A DNA stretch of 64,000 bases from Lates calcarifer (GCF_001640805.2 NC_066835.1:5252227-5316226), one strand, 5' to 3'; shown: positions 25,401-38,460, counted from the stretch's first letter. Translations and numbers: made by a program. The notes: generated from the letters alone by a model not told the origin.

Positions 25401-27349
25401 AGCACTCTATAGCACAGTTATTGAAACACAGGAGTGAGGTAAATCAAAGCAGGATTTCAAAGATGGACTGTGGTTAGAGTGTGAAACATAATTATAGATG
25501 TTGACATTCCAGTGAACAGTAAATCCATGTAAATACATGTAAATACATGACTGAATTGAAAGTTGAAGCAACACCTGTGGGTGTCCATAGCTGCCGCCTG
25601 CATCATTTTGTCAAATCTGAAGCTAAATGTCCTGGAGATATGAATTTAAAACCATCTTCGAGTCTGTTTCAGTTGTATGAACATCATACAGACCTAGGAT
25701 TGGACTTAGGGCCGCAGCCCTGTACAGTATGCTGCCACTCATCAAGTCCTTTTCTCTACTTCTACTTCTCTTCTTTCTTTTTTTTCTCAACAGAACGTGT
25801 GCACTTTGTTGGCACCCCAGATTATATTTTGGCTCTGTTGCAGTTGTCCTATTTTCCTCTGTCTTTTCCTCATTAACAAAGAAAAAAAATCACACAAGTG
25901 TAAAGGATGGTCCATCACACAGTGCTGTTTACTGTGTCAGGATGAGTCCAAACAGGTTTAAATCCCAGAGTGGTTAGGTTTGACACCCATTCAGGCATGC
26001 TATTGCCTTTGATTTTTTGTGTTTTTTCCTTTTCTTGTGTGTGTGTGTGTGTGTATGTGTGAGAGGGGTGTCAGTGGTGTAAACAGTGAATGTCCCCAGT
26101 GTCTGGAGGTATTACACTGAAGCGCAGCCATGCATACAGGCCTAGGAGGGCCTTTCTGAATCAGTGGACAGGACTGGAGCGACCTTTTCAACACACATTA
26201 AAACAGGGTCACCTCACTGAGATACAGGTTTGTGGGAGAGCGACACAGAGAAGGGAGGAAGAGGAGCAAGGAGACGCAGATAGGGGGGTTGCATGTGAGT
26301 GCCCTCTTCACAATACCTTGTGAAAATGTGCCCTTTCATCGTCACTGTATTCCCGTGTGCATCTGTCCATATGCATTTATGTTCTTTGGCTGTGGAGAAA
26401 ACACATATACTGTACATGGTCACGATATGTTGTCAGATCTATTGGATGGATTTGTTTGGAAAGGTTTCAAAGTTACTCTGTATGAGGGGTAATCGGAGCA
26501 GAATACACTCCAGTATAGGCGATGTTGTACATGCAGAGTAGGCTGTGTTTTCGATCAGAGCACATCTATAGCTGTCCATGCTGTCGTTTTTGATATCAAC
26601 TTGTGTATCCAATCACAGCCCAGGCCCTACGTTCCCTTATAGGCCTAAATAAAACACATGCATGGGTGCACTTCTCCTACCTCAGCAACAATCTGTACAA
26701 AAACGTCTCCACATATCAAACCAATGTGCGTGTGTGCGCACGCCTTGTATGTGTGTGTCCATGTGCACACGGGTGCATGTGTGTCTCAGTGCATCAGACC
26801 GGTGAAGAGAAGAATAACCCAATTATAGAGACAGTCTGCCTCACAGACATACAGTATGTACACGGGTAGAAAGAGAGGCGCGTGTGTGTGTGTGAGACAA
26901 ACAAAGACGAGCACAGTGAGGGAGAGTGATTTCTGATGAAAAGAACACAGGAGAGAAAGGGGGAGAACAAGAGGAGAAATCGCAAGGCTCGAAAGAATGA
27001 AGGCAGAATGAACAGGTTGTGCACTGAACAAAGGTGAGCTGGTAAAAAATACAACCAGCTCTGGAAAATTCTAATATGTGGCGATAACTCAAATATTGAA
27101 ATATTGGGATTTATTTAAATGAGGAAACCTGAGGAGGGTGCTGCACCGTACACGCCTTAGTTAATGTACAAAATGCCTCTCCCTTTGCAGTTTTTTTTTT
27201 ATTTTTTTTTTTTAGAGGCTGTCGGAAAAGGGGGAAGAATAGGAGGGGAATATGGCCCTGAACCTGACAATTTGGAGGATGCGGTTGCATAGCAACAGAC
27301 AGCAGCAGACTACCTAAAAAAAAGGGAAAAAAAAGCAAGGCTATTTGGC
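22441..27349. other. Intergenic
   Basis: Mixed unique sequence with TG tracts (about 24013-24030, 26036-26055) and short T and G runs. A tandem ATGTAAATAC duplication lies at about 25526-25547. No exon recognised. Confidence 0.5.
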
Positions 27350-27860
27350 TCGTTAAATATTCTCTGCCTGCCAGGACAGCACTCAAAGCCAAATGCGTTT
27401 CCATAGAACCAGATTTAGAAATGCAGCTTTAAAAAGCACATAAGGTAGGAGCTGTACACAAACCAACACTTCATATGTTTTTTTCTCCAAACTGTGACTT
27501 TATTGACATTTTTATCTGTGGAATATCAAGCATGGACATGAATATAGCACATCATTTATTTATCTTTGCTGGATGGCCAGTTGCTTATGATATAATATTC
27601 AATATGACAAAAAAGATGAGTTTGTCAGCATCAGATCACATACTTCATTGTCCACATGGAAGGCACATATTGCGTTCACATATTATCTAATAAACCCATA
27701 CACAATGGGGAATTAGCATTTGAAATGCCATTTGTGTGTTTGTGAGCTTATAACATGCACCAGGGATCAAAATCAAGGCGTTTTGTCATATAACAGATAA
27801 ACACAAAGCAATTTCCCCTTGAATTTATTAACATTCCAGATGTGGATCCTCAATCCGTGG
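27350..27860. promoter_or_regulatory. Candidate conserved non-coding block
   Basis: About 500 bases without simple repeats: CAGATTTAGAAATGCAGC, TTTATTGACATTTTTATC, AATATAGCACATCATTTATT, GGAATTAGCATTTGAAATGCC and GAATTTATTAACATTCCAG. TTTATTG-type caudal/Hox-like words and ATTAGCAT octamer-like words recur. Candidate enhancer on composition only. Confidence 0.3.
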
Positions 27861-29178
27861 ACACTGCTGGATGCATATGTCTCGTAGACATCTGCGCGCC
27901 CTGCAGGTTGGGAGATTTAAATAAAGCAATAAGCAGTAGAAGTTGTTTGTTGTCTGTAAAGTCAGCTGTAGATTAAAACAGAGGACAAACAAGATTCCCG
28001 TTTGAACATCACCAATATACAATACCCATACATTACCTGGCAGTGAATAATACATCAAAAAACACACATTTTTTGCTTAATCTAGTTTTGTGCTGAATCC
28101 ATACTGGCCCTGGAAATCAAAGCCCCTGTGCTTCCACAAGCTTTTGCCAACTTTGCAGCCTCTCCACTATCTCTAGCCATGGTTATTAAGGTTTCTTTTG
28201 CACATGAATAGAATGGCATTGCTCCGGGATATATTGTAAGTGACTGCTGTTGATCTCGCCACCAGTGTTTCTCACAGAGCTGTGAATAATAGATAGGGAA
28301 AGCTGACCAGAGATAATATGTCTCTCATTGAGGACATAGCTCCTAGCGCAAGCAAGCGTCTGAGAGAATCCTAACAAGGAGCTGTGTTTTTTTTTCTTTA
28401 TTTTTGCAAAGCCGCAGAATGTTCCTTTTTCTGTTGGCTCTCATGCATTTATTAATAACAGAGTTCCTTTCAAAACATCTCCTCTGGATAAGATGGATAA
28501 CACATTCCTTTTATCATACTCTCTCGCACACACACATACACGTAGTATATTGTACTGACAGTGATGAGCTGTGAAATCGGATGGGAGGGTTGGAGTACGG
28601 TTTTGTAGCCTTTCAACACATAAATTTGGGTCACAGAATAGATTATCGCCCCACACATGTCACTCTGACACTGATAGATACATGCAATCCCACACCACTC
28701 ATAAATTACACATGCTTCATGAAAATTAATGCACTGTTTAAATTGGTAAATGATCATTCTGTGTATACACTGTGTATACGGCAGTGTTTCTCTTTCTGCC
28801 ATATGATTATTCAACATCTACTAATATGTTTGACATCTTAAGGAATTCTATAAACTTCCTGTCTGACTAGGTATTCATGATGATTGCCACTGGCTGTGTA
28901 TTAAAAGAAAATATAGCTTGTTTTTGTACACAGAGAGTATACTCGGCTCATTTCAGCTGAATTGAGAGCCCTGGTCTACCTTATAGAGTGCAGGGTCTGG
29001 ACTGCAGAGGCCATATCAAAAGGATCCTATAGAAAAATAAAGACAGACAGCTCTGTCGCTCGGTGGAAGCACTCCACTGTGAAGAATTCACTGTGTTTGA
29101 AGTCAATGACAGCTTTTAAGGATTTGGTGCAGACTAAAGCCTTCTCTTTTCCCACTCTCACACATAAAGATGAGTCTT

Positions 29179-29217
<39 letters not shown>

Positions 29218-29889
29218 GATGTGTCTGAAGGTGACAAAGACTTAAAGTACAATTTCAGCTCTACCCTTGGAAGCCAATAATGCTGCTGTTTCTCAAGATT
29301 TAAAACTACTTGTCTGATTAATGTCATTGCTTCTTAACTGCTTCTCATATCTAACTGGCAAATTTGCATTTGTCATTGAATTTCAAGATGACCTGTTCAA
29401 GCGTTCTGCTGATCTGTCACCCCCATTGGTAAGACAAAGACCCACTACTTCATTTCAAGTGTAGGCAACTAAATATTGCATAAGGCCAAGGAAAGATCAC
29501 TGCCATTGTTACACTTTGGGAAAGGAAAAAAAAAAGAAGAAGAAAACACAACTTTGAATGTAGGAGATTAGGAGATGGGATACCAGCCCCCAGTCTCTGG
29601 AGCCCATACCAGGCTTCACCAGCCATTCCCCTGACTTCCTGCCCTTGCATTTTCACTCACATCATTTTCTACTATAGCAAACTTATGGCTCTTATTGACC
29701 AGACAGTTCCAGATACAACCCCCCCAAAACAGGAACTAATAGACCAAAATCTAAAAACTAAACTTTTGTGCATTTCTGATTGTGTTTCCATTGCAATTGC
29801 ATTGTGTTTGCATTGCACTGCCTCACGATCATCATGTCACCATTTTGCCTCTCTAGTAGCTATTTTCATTGTTGTAGCTTGATAGTTTT
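27861..29889. other. Intergenic
   Basis: AT-rich, with the TG tract at 29184-29214 and a short A/G-rich patch at about 29524-29546. No gene recognised. Confidence 0.5.
29184..29214. repeat. (TG)15 microsatellite
   Basis: Uninterrupted TG run, followed by TTTGGATG. Confidence 0.93.
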
Positions 29890-30185
29890 TTTGGGGGTCA
29901 GGAACTATTGCCAAGGAACTAAATTTTGACCCTAGTTCCTTTGTTTGAAATGTGTTCCAGGTTACTAACATGATTCCTGGAAAAGTTCCCTTACTTGGTG
30001 TTTTCAGATCAGAGGAACTTTTTCATAGTTCTAAGAACAGTTGGAGGACCCTCCCCTTTTTTTTTACTGTGTCCACACCACAAGAACGGGAACAATTGTA
30101 GTTCTAAGAATGCTGTTTTTCAGCTTTTACGTCAGAACTGAGTGACGTGAGTGTACAGTGATTGGTCCAGACATAAATGTGCATG
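29890..30185. repeat. GGAACT/AGTTCC-rich putative MITE fragment
   Basis: Alternating GGAACT and AGTTCC words (for example 29902, 29917, 29933, 29982, 30013) and CACCACAAGAACGGGAAC, followed by TGATTGGTCCAGACATAAAT. This resembles a non-autonomous DNA transposon seen in other teleosts. It abuts the Tc1 relic to its right. Exact ends and superfamily are unclear. Confidence 0.4.
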
Positions 30186-30222
30186 GATTGAGCCAATGCA
30201 GCACTAGCAAGCCTGTGTAAAA

Positions 30223-30504
30223 GATGCTGAATCAGATTGGGATCTGGGGAGTTTGGAGGCCAGGTCAACACACTGGGCTCTTTGTTGTGTTAGTGGGTTG
30301 TTCTATGGTGGGAGCACTGGTTAGGGAGGCCCTCGCCATTGGGAAGTGCTGTTGCTATAGGGGGTGTGGTTGGTCTGCAACAATGTTTAGGGGGTGGTAC
30401 GTGTCAAAGTAACATCCGGATGAATGTCAGGACCCAAGGTTTCCCAGCAGAACATTGTATTGTAACTCACCTGCTAGTGGTTTTAATGTTGTGGCTGATT
30501 GGTG
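30223..30504 (-). mobile_element. Degenerate Tc1-like transposon with transposase fragment
   Basis: The right end (30470-30504) reads CACCTGCTAGTGGTTTTAAT then GTTGTGGCTGATTGGTG, followed by TA, which I recognise as the terminal repeat of a common fish Tc1 family. On the minus strand 30265-30226 encodes TWPPNSPDPNLIQ, the conserved Tc1 region normally WPxxSPDLNPIE; the catalytic Glu position reads Gln here. Between them lies WETLGP-DVTLTRTT-like sequence with stop codons. The N-terminal half of the transposase and the left terminal repeat are missing, so this is an internally deleted, inactive fragment. Confidence 0.7.
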
Positions 30505-31049
30505 TATAACATGCAGTGTAAAGGAGCATAAAGGTTGCCAATCCTCTTAGTGATGCCCTTGTTTGATTAGTAGTGGTACCATGAATGCTGTACCATAATT
30601 CATATGTCAATAAGGATGTTTAACTGCTCCAGTGGTTTTATTATAAAAACCTGTTTTCCTGTACTAATACCAAAGGTGTAACAGGAGATTGACTGCCATT
30701 CCCTCTCTGGTTCATGCAGCTTGGCTGTGAGGTGAAGCAGAGAAAGCCTTGTTTGTCTTATGTGGAGGTGACAGACAGGAGGTCCGCCCCTCTCGCCCCT
30801 GCAGATATCACCTCCTCTCTGTTTGGTGTACATCAAGGGGATTAGCATCTTATTTCTCAGGTAAAACAAGCAACATCAATGGAGTCCTGTAAAAGATTTG
30901 CCTGGTGTTCTGCATAAACCATGGGCTGCTGAGCCGTTTATGCAGCCCTTTGTGAGTTAAACACTTCAACATCAATCGATCGGCTGGGGAACAGATGAAG
31001 CCTTTATAGATTCACTTTCCCCTCCCACGAAACGAGGGGATGAAGCCTC

Positions 31050-31225
31050 ATCTTGATGGGTTTAATTCTGGGGAGAAAAGATGGAGGAAAGGTGGAAGAA
31101 AGGAGGGAGAAAGGAGGGAAAGTGAAGATGACGGCTTCCTCCCACTGGGTTTGGCTGAAGCTAGTGGGCGGAAGGAAAAGAGGAAAATCTGTGAAGAAAC
31201 TGAGAATCTGTTTCCTGTTGAGTGA

Positions 31226-31260
<35 letters not shown>

Positions 31261-31700
31261 TCCTTCCTTCCTTTCCTCCCTTTACCTCAGTATTCCTTCC
31301 ATTCTTCCTCTTCTTCCTTCCTTCCATTTAGTTATTTACTTATATCTTTCTGTCTTTCTTCCCAGTCTTCTGTCCTTCCTTAATTAACTTCTTATATTTA
31401 TCATGCGTTCTTCTTCCTTTCTTTTTTCTCTCTCCTTCTTTTCCTTTCCTGTCTTTCTATGTCCACATTTGTTTCCCTTCTATGTGTCTTTATGTTGTTT
31501 TCTCTTTTTGTCTTCCTCCTCTTTCCTTTCTTTGGTTCCTTTCACCTTCCTTGTTTTTATTTCCATTCTTCCCTGTTTCCTGTTTTTCCCCTTTCCTTTC
31601 TTTCTTCCTTTAGATTTATGTCTTTCTTTTTCTTTTCTCTCCTTCTCTTCCTCTCTCTTCTTGTTCACTCCCTCCTGTCTTTTTCTCTGCTTTCTGTAAA
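31050..31700. repeat. Purine-rich block switching to a long polypyrimidine tract with (TTTC)9
   Basis: 31065-31135 is nearly all purine on the + strand (GGAAAGGTGGAAGAAAGGAG and similar). From 31227 the same strand becomes almost all pyrimidine: a pure (TTTC)9 at 31227-31262, then TTCC units and T/C-rich sequence to about 31690. A purine run and a pyrimidine run on one strand can pair with each other, and long R:Y tracts can form triplex (H-DNA). The apparent long reading frames here are low-complexity artefacts. Confidence 0.75.
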
Positions 31701-32591
31701 TAAGACTTCATAACAAAGGTCAATAAACATCAGCGTTGTCCGTTAGCATCTAACCGTCATGACCATTAGAACTGCAGATCCTGAAAAAGCCTTATCAGTG
31801 CTTTTTCCTATTCCTGCTGATATCAGCCCCTACCCCACCCTGCCTCCTCCACCACACACACATACACTCACAGGCGCACACACACATACACAAACACTGT
31901 TATCTCTGCTATCTGGTGTTTAGCCAACTCAGAGCTAATCCAGTGTGAACCCACTCCCTGGCTTGTGCTCAGCAGTTTGCAAACAGATTTGGAGAACAGG
32001 CGCAGACACACACACAAACACACAGAGGGAGAGTTTGGCCCTGGAGCAGGGAACATCACGCTCCAGTAATGTGATGCTGAGGCAAAACTGTGGTACAGTA
32101 GTGTGGCATTAACATAAATGTGCATCTTAGCGCGAGGAGGAGGGAACATGCAGATATTGCTGTCTGCATGTGATAGCTGTCTGATTACTGCTACAGCAAA
32201 CTCACTGTCCTCACAACACACTGACACGCACATACGCACACACACATGGCCCCACACTGCCAGAACATACCCATCCTAACCAGTCAATCACTCCTCTATC
32301 TAGTCTTTTGAGCTGATCTAATTTTTCTTCAAGCAAGGGGAAGTTTCAGGCAGTGAGGGAGATAATTCCACATTTCAGAGGCAGACTTGCGCCGTTATGC
32401 AAAATAGTATTTTAGATTTGACCATATCTATGAGAGTAACAATCATACATTAGATATATATTAGCACTACTCTGAGGCTCAGGCTCAAATTTCACCAAAA
32501 AGCCCCACTGCAACACACTGAAATGAACTTTTTTTTTTTTCCCTTTCTTTGAAAATATATCTCTGAAAAAGACAGTTTCCAAATTTTGAAG

Positions 32592-32780
32592 CAGTGGTCC
32601 CCAAACTCTGGATTGGGATCCATCTCGGGGTCCTAAGTTGATTGAAAATCATATAAATATATTTTAAAAAGTATATGAACAATATGAAAAAATATATTTG
32701 TGCTATAAGACCTCTGAAAATCCTTTAAATTAAACAATTAGAGAGGGCAAAATAATCACACTTTGGCTGAGCTGTGCTCA
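32592..32780. repeat. hAT-like element end (AGTGGTCCCCAAACTC)
   Basis: GCAGTGGTCCCCAAACTCTG then GATTGGGATCCATCTCGGGG resembles the hAT-type terminus seen in vertebrates (CAGTGGTTCCCAACCTGGGG and a GGGATCC motif), followed by very AT-rich sequence. The opposite end is not clear. No transposase. Confidence 0.45.
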
Positions 32781-35242
32781 ATTTACTCCAAAACAGGTCC
32801 ACACATGGTCCTGTTTATACCACAGTGTCTGCAGAAGTGTGTCGACATGAACACACATGACATGTGCTGTCATGCCAGTGGTCTATGCAAACCCTTGTAG
32901 ACATTTGCTGATGATTGAAATTTATGCTGCACAGAACCTTGGCCTTATGTGGACACAAGAAGTATATGGACTTAAGCCATAACCTGTACTCCATACCGTG
33001 GAATTACAATTAAATCACTTGTTTGTGGTAATTAGATCTGTCTAATGTGCATGTTAATACTTAATGTGTATTACATGATCACTGGTGACCAAGATCATCC
33101 ATAGAAATCTATACTGAGGTCTACTATTGTCTGAATAAACAGTACAAGCCCCGGGGCTCCATTCTCACCTGTGTGTGACCCGACCATTTTGCATAAGCAG
33201 CTTTTTTTTAATGAGCTACTGCTGTGATTGGCAGCCACACAGGTGGATAGTTACCTCAGAGCTGATTGGTCACTTTCCAACAAGTCTGCATAAACACACC
33301 AATTCACTGTTTAAAGAATCCAAATTGCCACATACTAAAATTCCCCCTTTCTTTTTAACATGTCTGACTAAGTTGGCTTATTTCCTCAATGAACCTGTTT
33401 CCACTTGTTATGAAAGCAGTTTTGCTTCTTTCAACAACTTTATACAAACAACGACCAATATATGATATGAGAAAAAAAGAAAATGATCTCTGCGTCATTT
33501 AAGCAAATTCTGTACAGCACTGGCTCAGTTGTCAAGATTGTTGTTTTTTCTAAGAAGGAAATAATATTTTAAGACTCAAGCTTTAAGACTCATGACTCAT
33601 TAAGATGGATGTTTTTGCTGTGTGGAGCAGCACTGTTGATATGACTTTAAGCTCCTCCACTTCCCTTGCAGGCTCTCTACAGTCTGCTCTCCCTCTCTCT
33701 CTGTCTCTGGTTTTCTCAGGAGACCTGGTTAGATAAGACCGCCTGGGCTATAAAAGCAACAAAGAGCCTGGGGAGAAGAGTCTGACACGCAGAAACATTC
33801 AGCAAGTGTAAAGTACGGAGGCAAAAGAAAAAAAAAAGGGAATGTGTTGTTCTGAAGCAAGGAACACATACACACATGCATGCATGCACACGCACACACA
33901 TACACACACGCATATGTGGGTGACAAACACAGACAACCCACTTTATTCCCCTCATCTGATCCCTCTTCTCCCTGTCTCCTCCTCCTCTCTTCTTGAAAGT
34001 TTCTATTCATGGAATCCCTCCAGGCCTCTGGTATTATTATTACTGTCCGGTCAGTCTGGGCCAAAGTGAACTGTTTGGCTGCTTCTCCCTTAAAACACAA
34101 TCTCATATATATATACTGTCATCAGGAAACTGTTCATTCCACCTGTTCTCACTGTGTGCCAACAGCAGTCTGCTATTACTGTACATAGCTCCACACCGTT
34201 GACTCAGTGTTGTGTAACAAACAGATAGCCTCACTCCCCACTGCTTTGCTTGTGTTGGCAATTGTTTCATTTGAGAATCTCACATACAGCACTGCAGTGG
34301 TCAAATTAATGAGCAAAAAATTCACCCTTCCCTCAGTGCTTCAGAGGAGGGCTTTTTAAAAATGAACCAAAAACAGAACAAGAAATCTCCATTTTAACAA
34401 GCTGTTTAAAAGATTTATAAAATTTTATGTTTTGTAACACTGGTGGGTAATTCTGCCATGTGGGAGAGTCACATTTGTTTCCATTTTGGTTGTTAAATGA
34501 TTCAGGGAACTTTTTTTAAAAATTGTTATTATTACGAGTAGAGAAACAGTAAATCTTTTGCTTGAACGACAAGTGATTTAAAAGTGGTGACAAGTGAAAA
34601 TATTTCACCACAAAGGCTTTTTTAAAATATATTTTTTTTAGAAAAAAGTGCCATTACTATTACGGGAATAAAAGGCAGAATGAATAAAGAGGGAGGGACA
34701 ATGAGGGATTATTACTGAAATTTCTGGAACTGCTTACCTTGAGACTTATTCCAGATAAAGCAGTTTAGATATCCTGGTTAGACTGCTGGCTTGTTTACAA
34801 CCTGTTTGAGCAACAGCTAGTTTTTCTAGTTTAAGTTTAACTACATTTCCCAGTAGTTTTGGGTAGATTTTTTCATAATCATGTAGCATTTTAAGCATTA
34901 TTTTCTCCACAAAGTAGCAAGATCTTGTGACTAAATGCTAATTTTGAGCTACTTTTTTTCCCAAAAGTGCAGAATTAATGTTCCTTAACTGCTTAGAAGT
35001 AACTTGTGTCTTCACCAGCTACTTTGTAAAGGTAACTTCCCCAAAACTGTCTGACTGCTTATTTCGTGCCTCCGTTGCACATTCCCAGCAACTAATATTG
35101 GTGAGAACAGTGTTATCAGAACTAACATAGAAGATGGCCAAATCCTGAGATAAACTGGGATTATGCTTTACATCTTTATCTACATGTATGATGGTGTGTT
35201 AGAAAGCAGGTTTAAAGGTAATGCTCTCACACACATTACCTT
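32781..35242. other. Intergenic
   Basis: Contains GGGCTATAAAAGCAAC at about 33745-33760 with AGATAAGA just upstream, a TATA-like sequence without an identifiable downstream gene. The rest is AT-rich with short A and T runs. Confidence 0.45.
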
Positions 35243-35480
35243 GTACACGTGTCTTTGTGGGGACCTGTCATTGACTTAATGCATTACCTCACCCCTTACC
35301 CTAACCATAAACATCACACTAAATGCCTAATCTTGACCTAAACCTAACACTGCCCCTAACCCTTAAACCAAATCTTAACCCTTCAACAGCCATTTAAACT
35401 TGTGGGGTCCAGCAAAGCTATCAGACCCCACAAGTATAGTGTGTGGCCTGATAGGCCCCATGAACATGGTAAGGTAAAAC
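35243..35480 (+). repeat. GTGGGG hairpin repeat with degenerate CCCTAA array
   Basis: GTCTTTGTGGGGACCTGTC at the left, then a telomere-like run (TACCCTAACC, CCCCTAACCCTTA and variants) at about 35298-35382, then a perfect 11-bp inverted repeat CTTGTGGGGTC (35399-35409) and GACCCCACAAG (35424-35434), and GGCCTGATAGGCCCC. I recognise this unit from many teleost loci, often next to CA tracts as here (35486-35512). It is probably a dispersed element, not a relic chromosome end. Confidence 0.6.
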
Positions 35481-35485
35481 AAAAC

Positions 35486-35512
<27 letters not shown>
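35486..35512. repeat. (CA)13 microsatellite
   Basis: Adjoins the right edge of the GTGGGG hairpin repeat, a common teleost arrangement. Confidence 0.92.
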
Positions 35513-35520
<8 letters not shown>

Positions 35521-37956
35521 GAGAGGAATGAGCCCAAAGGAATCATCGACAGGCTGCCTCTCTGAGGGTTCCCTGTCATGGCAGTAACACCACCACATTG
35601 CTAGCTCAAGATGCGACCAACACTCAGACACTAATCAATGCAATGCATCCTGGGCACTGCTAGGGACTGACCTGAGTGTGTGACAGTGTGACATGAACAC
35701 ACACACACACACATACACACACCTCCTCAGACGGCCAACCAATCACGCATCATAACACAGCTGATTTGCCCCATGGGTTGACACTTGCTGTCCAGTCCAA
35801 TCATATTACCCTTCCCAGCCAGCCTAGTGGTGTGTGTTTGTCTGCGCCCAAGTGTTTACATACTCTGGGTTCATCTAGATATTGCTGTTGTTCCGTAGTG
35901 AGTGCTTTCAGCAACATTATTTGTCACTACTTGTAAAGTGTTCAAAAGTGGAAGAAAAAGCTGAGGACAACAGAGTAGAGGAAAAAGTGTGTCATGGATT
36001 TCAATTGGGTAGCATGGAATGTTTTGCTGAAGAAGAGGTCATGCTGGGAGATACTTGGAAAACCCTGTGAGGGCTTTGACAGAGCACTCTTGGCCTTAAA
36101 TACATCTGTGCTCATAAATAGCACAATGCCGGAGGCTATTTGAGCCATTCTGATGATATACTATGGTTCACAATCCAAATAAAGCCTCCCCAAACAGCCT
36201 CAAGTTTCCCAACAAACACTTTTCTGGAACTTCACATGCTGAATCCCCCTAAAATCAAGCTGGCCCCGTCCCTGCAGATTCCTCATGACCTCTGGAGCAC
36301 AGAAACACTAAACTCTCTCAGTGGAAAAAAAAAAATGCTTGTTTGCCTGTAAACTCCCCATTAAAAAGATCTGTGGGTCAGACCGCAGTCCTCCACCGCT
36401 GTCAGATGGCTGTTGTTTGTGATGGCAGAGGCACAGCATGAAAGGGTCTGGGGGTTTAAGGCAGCTACTAGTTTGGATGTCATAGGAGAAGGACATTAAG
36501 ACAAAAGACTACGGGAAAACAGGCAAAACTTGAAAGCAGATGCAAAACACACCCTGTATTTATGATAAAATTGAGAGATTTACTGAAGAGAGAGCCATGC
36601 ATACAGGCAGGCATGTATGTGCAGATGTAAGATATACACCAGATGGAACCAGACAGACACACAAACACACACTCTCTGAGTCCGCTCTGTGCTATTTTGG
36701 GAGATGGGGAAGAAAATGGTCTGACTTGGCAAGTGTACATATGTGCACTAGTGTAAGCAGTGGGTCTCTGTACATATGGGAAGTATAGGGTCTGGCACAT
36801 GTTTAGTGTGGTGACCCACTTTTTCTTTGCATCTGGACCTGATAACTACCCTCTTCAACAGTAATGGGAAAGAGATCTAGACAGTGACATCTCTATCTGT
36901 CTCTATCTGGACCGACTTTGAAAGTTGGCTGCAGCAGTCCAGAGTTTCATCTACAATCAGGCAGCAGGGAGTGTGCTATGTGAAATGAGGAACATACTCC
37001 TCACTATAAGGCTGCTCTTGTTTTTGAGATTCAAGTTGATGGTTTACATCTCATATGGAATGAGTCTAGAGCTTGTTCAATCCATGCAGAGAGAAATGTA
37101 ACCATTGTTTGGTTTTGAGTGGATTGAGGTTACATGTTGCCATTTAGTTATTCAAACAAGTCATTCATTTTTCAAATCCAATTTTTCTTAAAGGTACAGT
37201 CGCTGATTCTGTCATAGCTCCCAACAGCACCTTCAAATCCCTGAATGTTCTTAAATTTGTGGTGATTTTCAGGGTTGAAAATACACTGAGAGAATTCTTT
37301 GGGGTACTATTCCACACTATAAGTGCTTAGTCACATCAAAAGTGGCACAGCTGGTTGTGGTTAGTTTCATTCACAGCAAAATGAGGGAGGGATAAGTGGG
37401 AACCTCTCTGCATTTGATAAAATAATCTCAACTCAATGTTTTGTCTACTTACTTGCTTGTTGTGGAGCTTTTGGCTATATCACATTACCTTATTCAGCAG
37501 ATGACATTTGTTTTGTTGTCATGGAACTGCAGATGTTCAACCTTTCCATTATTTGGAGCACATTTAGGAGGTCTTTTCCATGCTGACTTAAATGTTGAGT
37601 TACACAGCTCATTCTTGAGTTGAAATAGTTTGTCAGCTGATGTGTACAAGTTGAAGAATGAGCTGATATGCTCAGTCTGTTGGTTTCACATTCAGCAGAG
37701 CAGAATTATATAAGATTTAATGATGCAACAAAATGGATAAGATAGCTTCCTCTGTTCTGGACTTCCTCTGCTTCTTTCCATTCTTTCAAGGTTGGCACTG
37801 TCAAGACAGCAGGCTAACAGTCAACAGTAAGCCTCTGCAAGAAAAATCAACTTCATTCAATCAATTTCATTTAAATAAATCCATTTTGTTCCAGATTTTT
37901 TTCCAGATCTTAAAACGCTGGAATGACAGAGGCCAAACAAAATCTTTAAACTTTAA
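35513..37956. other. Intergenic
   Basis: Short CA tract at about 35697-35713; otherwise unique-looking. No gene recognised. Confidence 0.5.
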
Positions 37957-38460
37957 GGGAAAGGTTGGATATTTTGTGAAATACTCTTAATCACTTTGTT
38001 GCCAGGAGTTAGATGACAGGATCGATGCCACTCTTCATGTCTGTTTGTCAGTTCACCAAAGCTGAAATGTTCTTTGAACTTGCAAGTAAACCCAGTGACT
38101 CCATTTCCACTCAGTTTCAGGCAATCCATTTACAAAATATTTGCTTCTTGTCAAGAGTTAAAGGAGAAAATCGATACCACTCATATGTCTATGTGCTAAG
38201 TATGGAGCTAGAGCCAGAAGGCGATTAGCTTAGCATACAATACAGACTGGAAGTACAGGAAAACTAGCCTGGCTAGTCTAAAAATCAATCATGTCAATAT
38301 TATCCAAGTTCCTCATTAACACTTCATATTTCTTTATTTAATCTGTACATAAATTTCAAAATAACAGATTGTGGTTTTAAAAGTAGTGACATGCTTTAAC
38401 TATTTTTTTTGCTGGATGTAGTGTGTTCCTTAAGTTACTGCTAGTTGCCTGGCAACCACC
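37957..38460 (+). repeat. Dispersed teleost repeat (GAGTTAGATGA / GATACCACTC family)
   Basis: Contains AAGGTTGGATATTTTGTGAA, GGAGTTAGATGACAGGATCG, then CGATACCACTCATATGTC, GATTAGCTTAGCATAC, CTAGCCTGGCTAGTC and ATTGTGGTTTTAAAAG. This order matches a common percomorph dispersed repeat. The GATCGATGCC/CGATACC region is split by about 130 bases of other sequence, suggesting an insertion or duplication. Non-coding. Confidence 0.6.

Noticed and set aside
33745..33790. TATAAAAG with AGATAAGA just upstream, promoter-like
   Set aside because: No downstream coding exon or transcript structure could be seen; such sequences occur by chance in AT-rich DNA.
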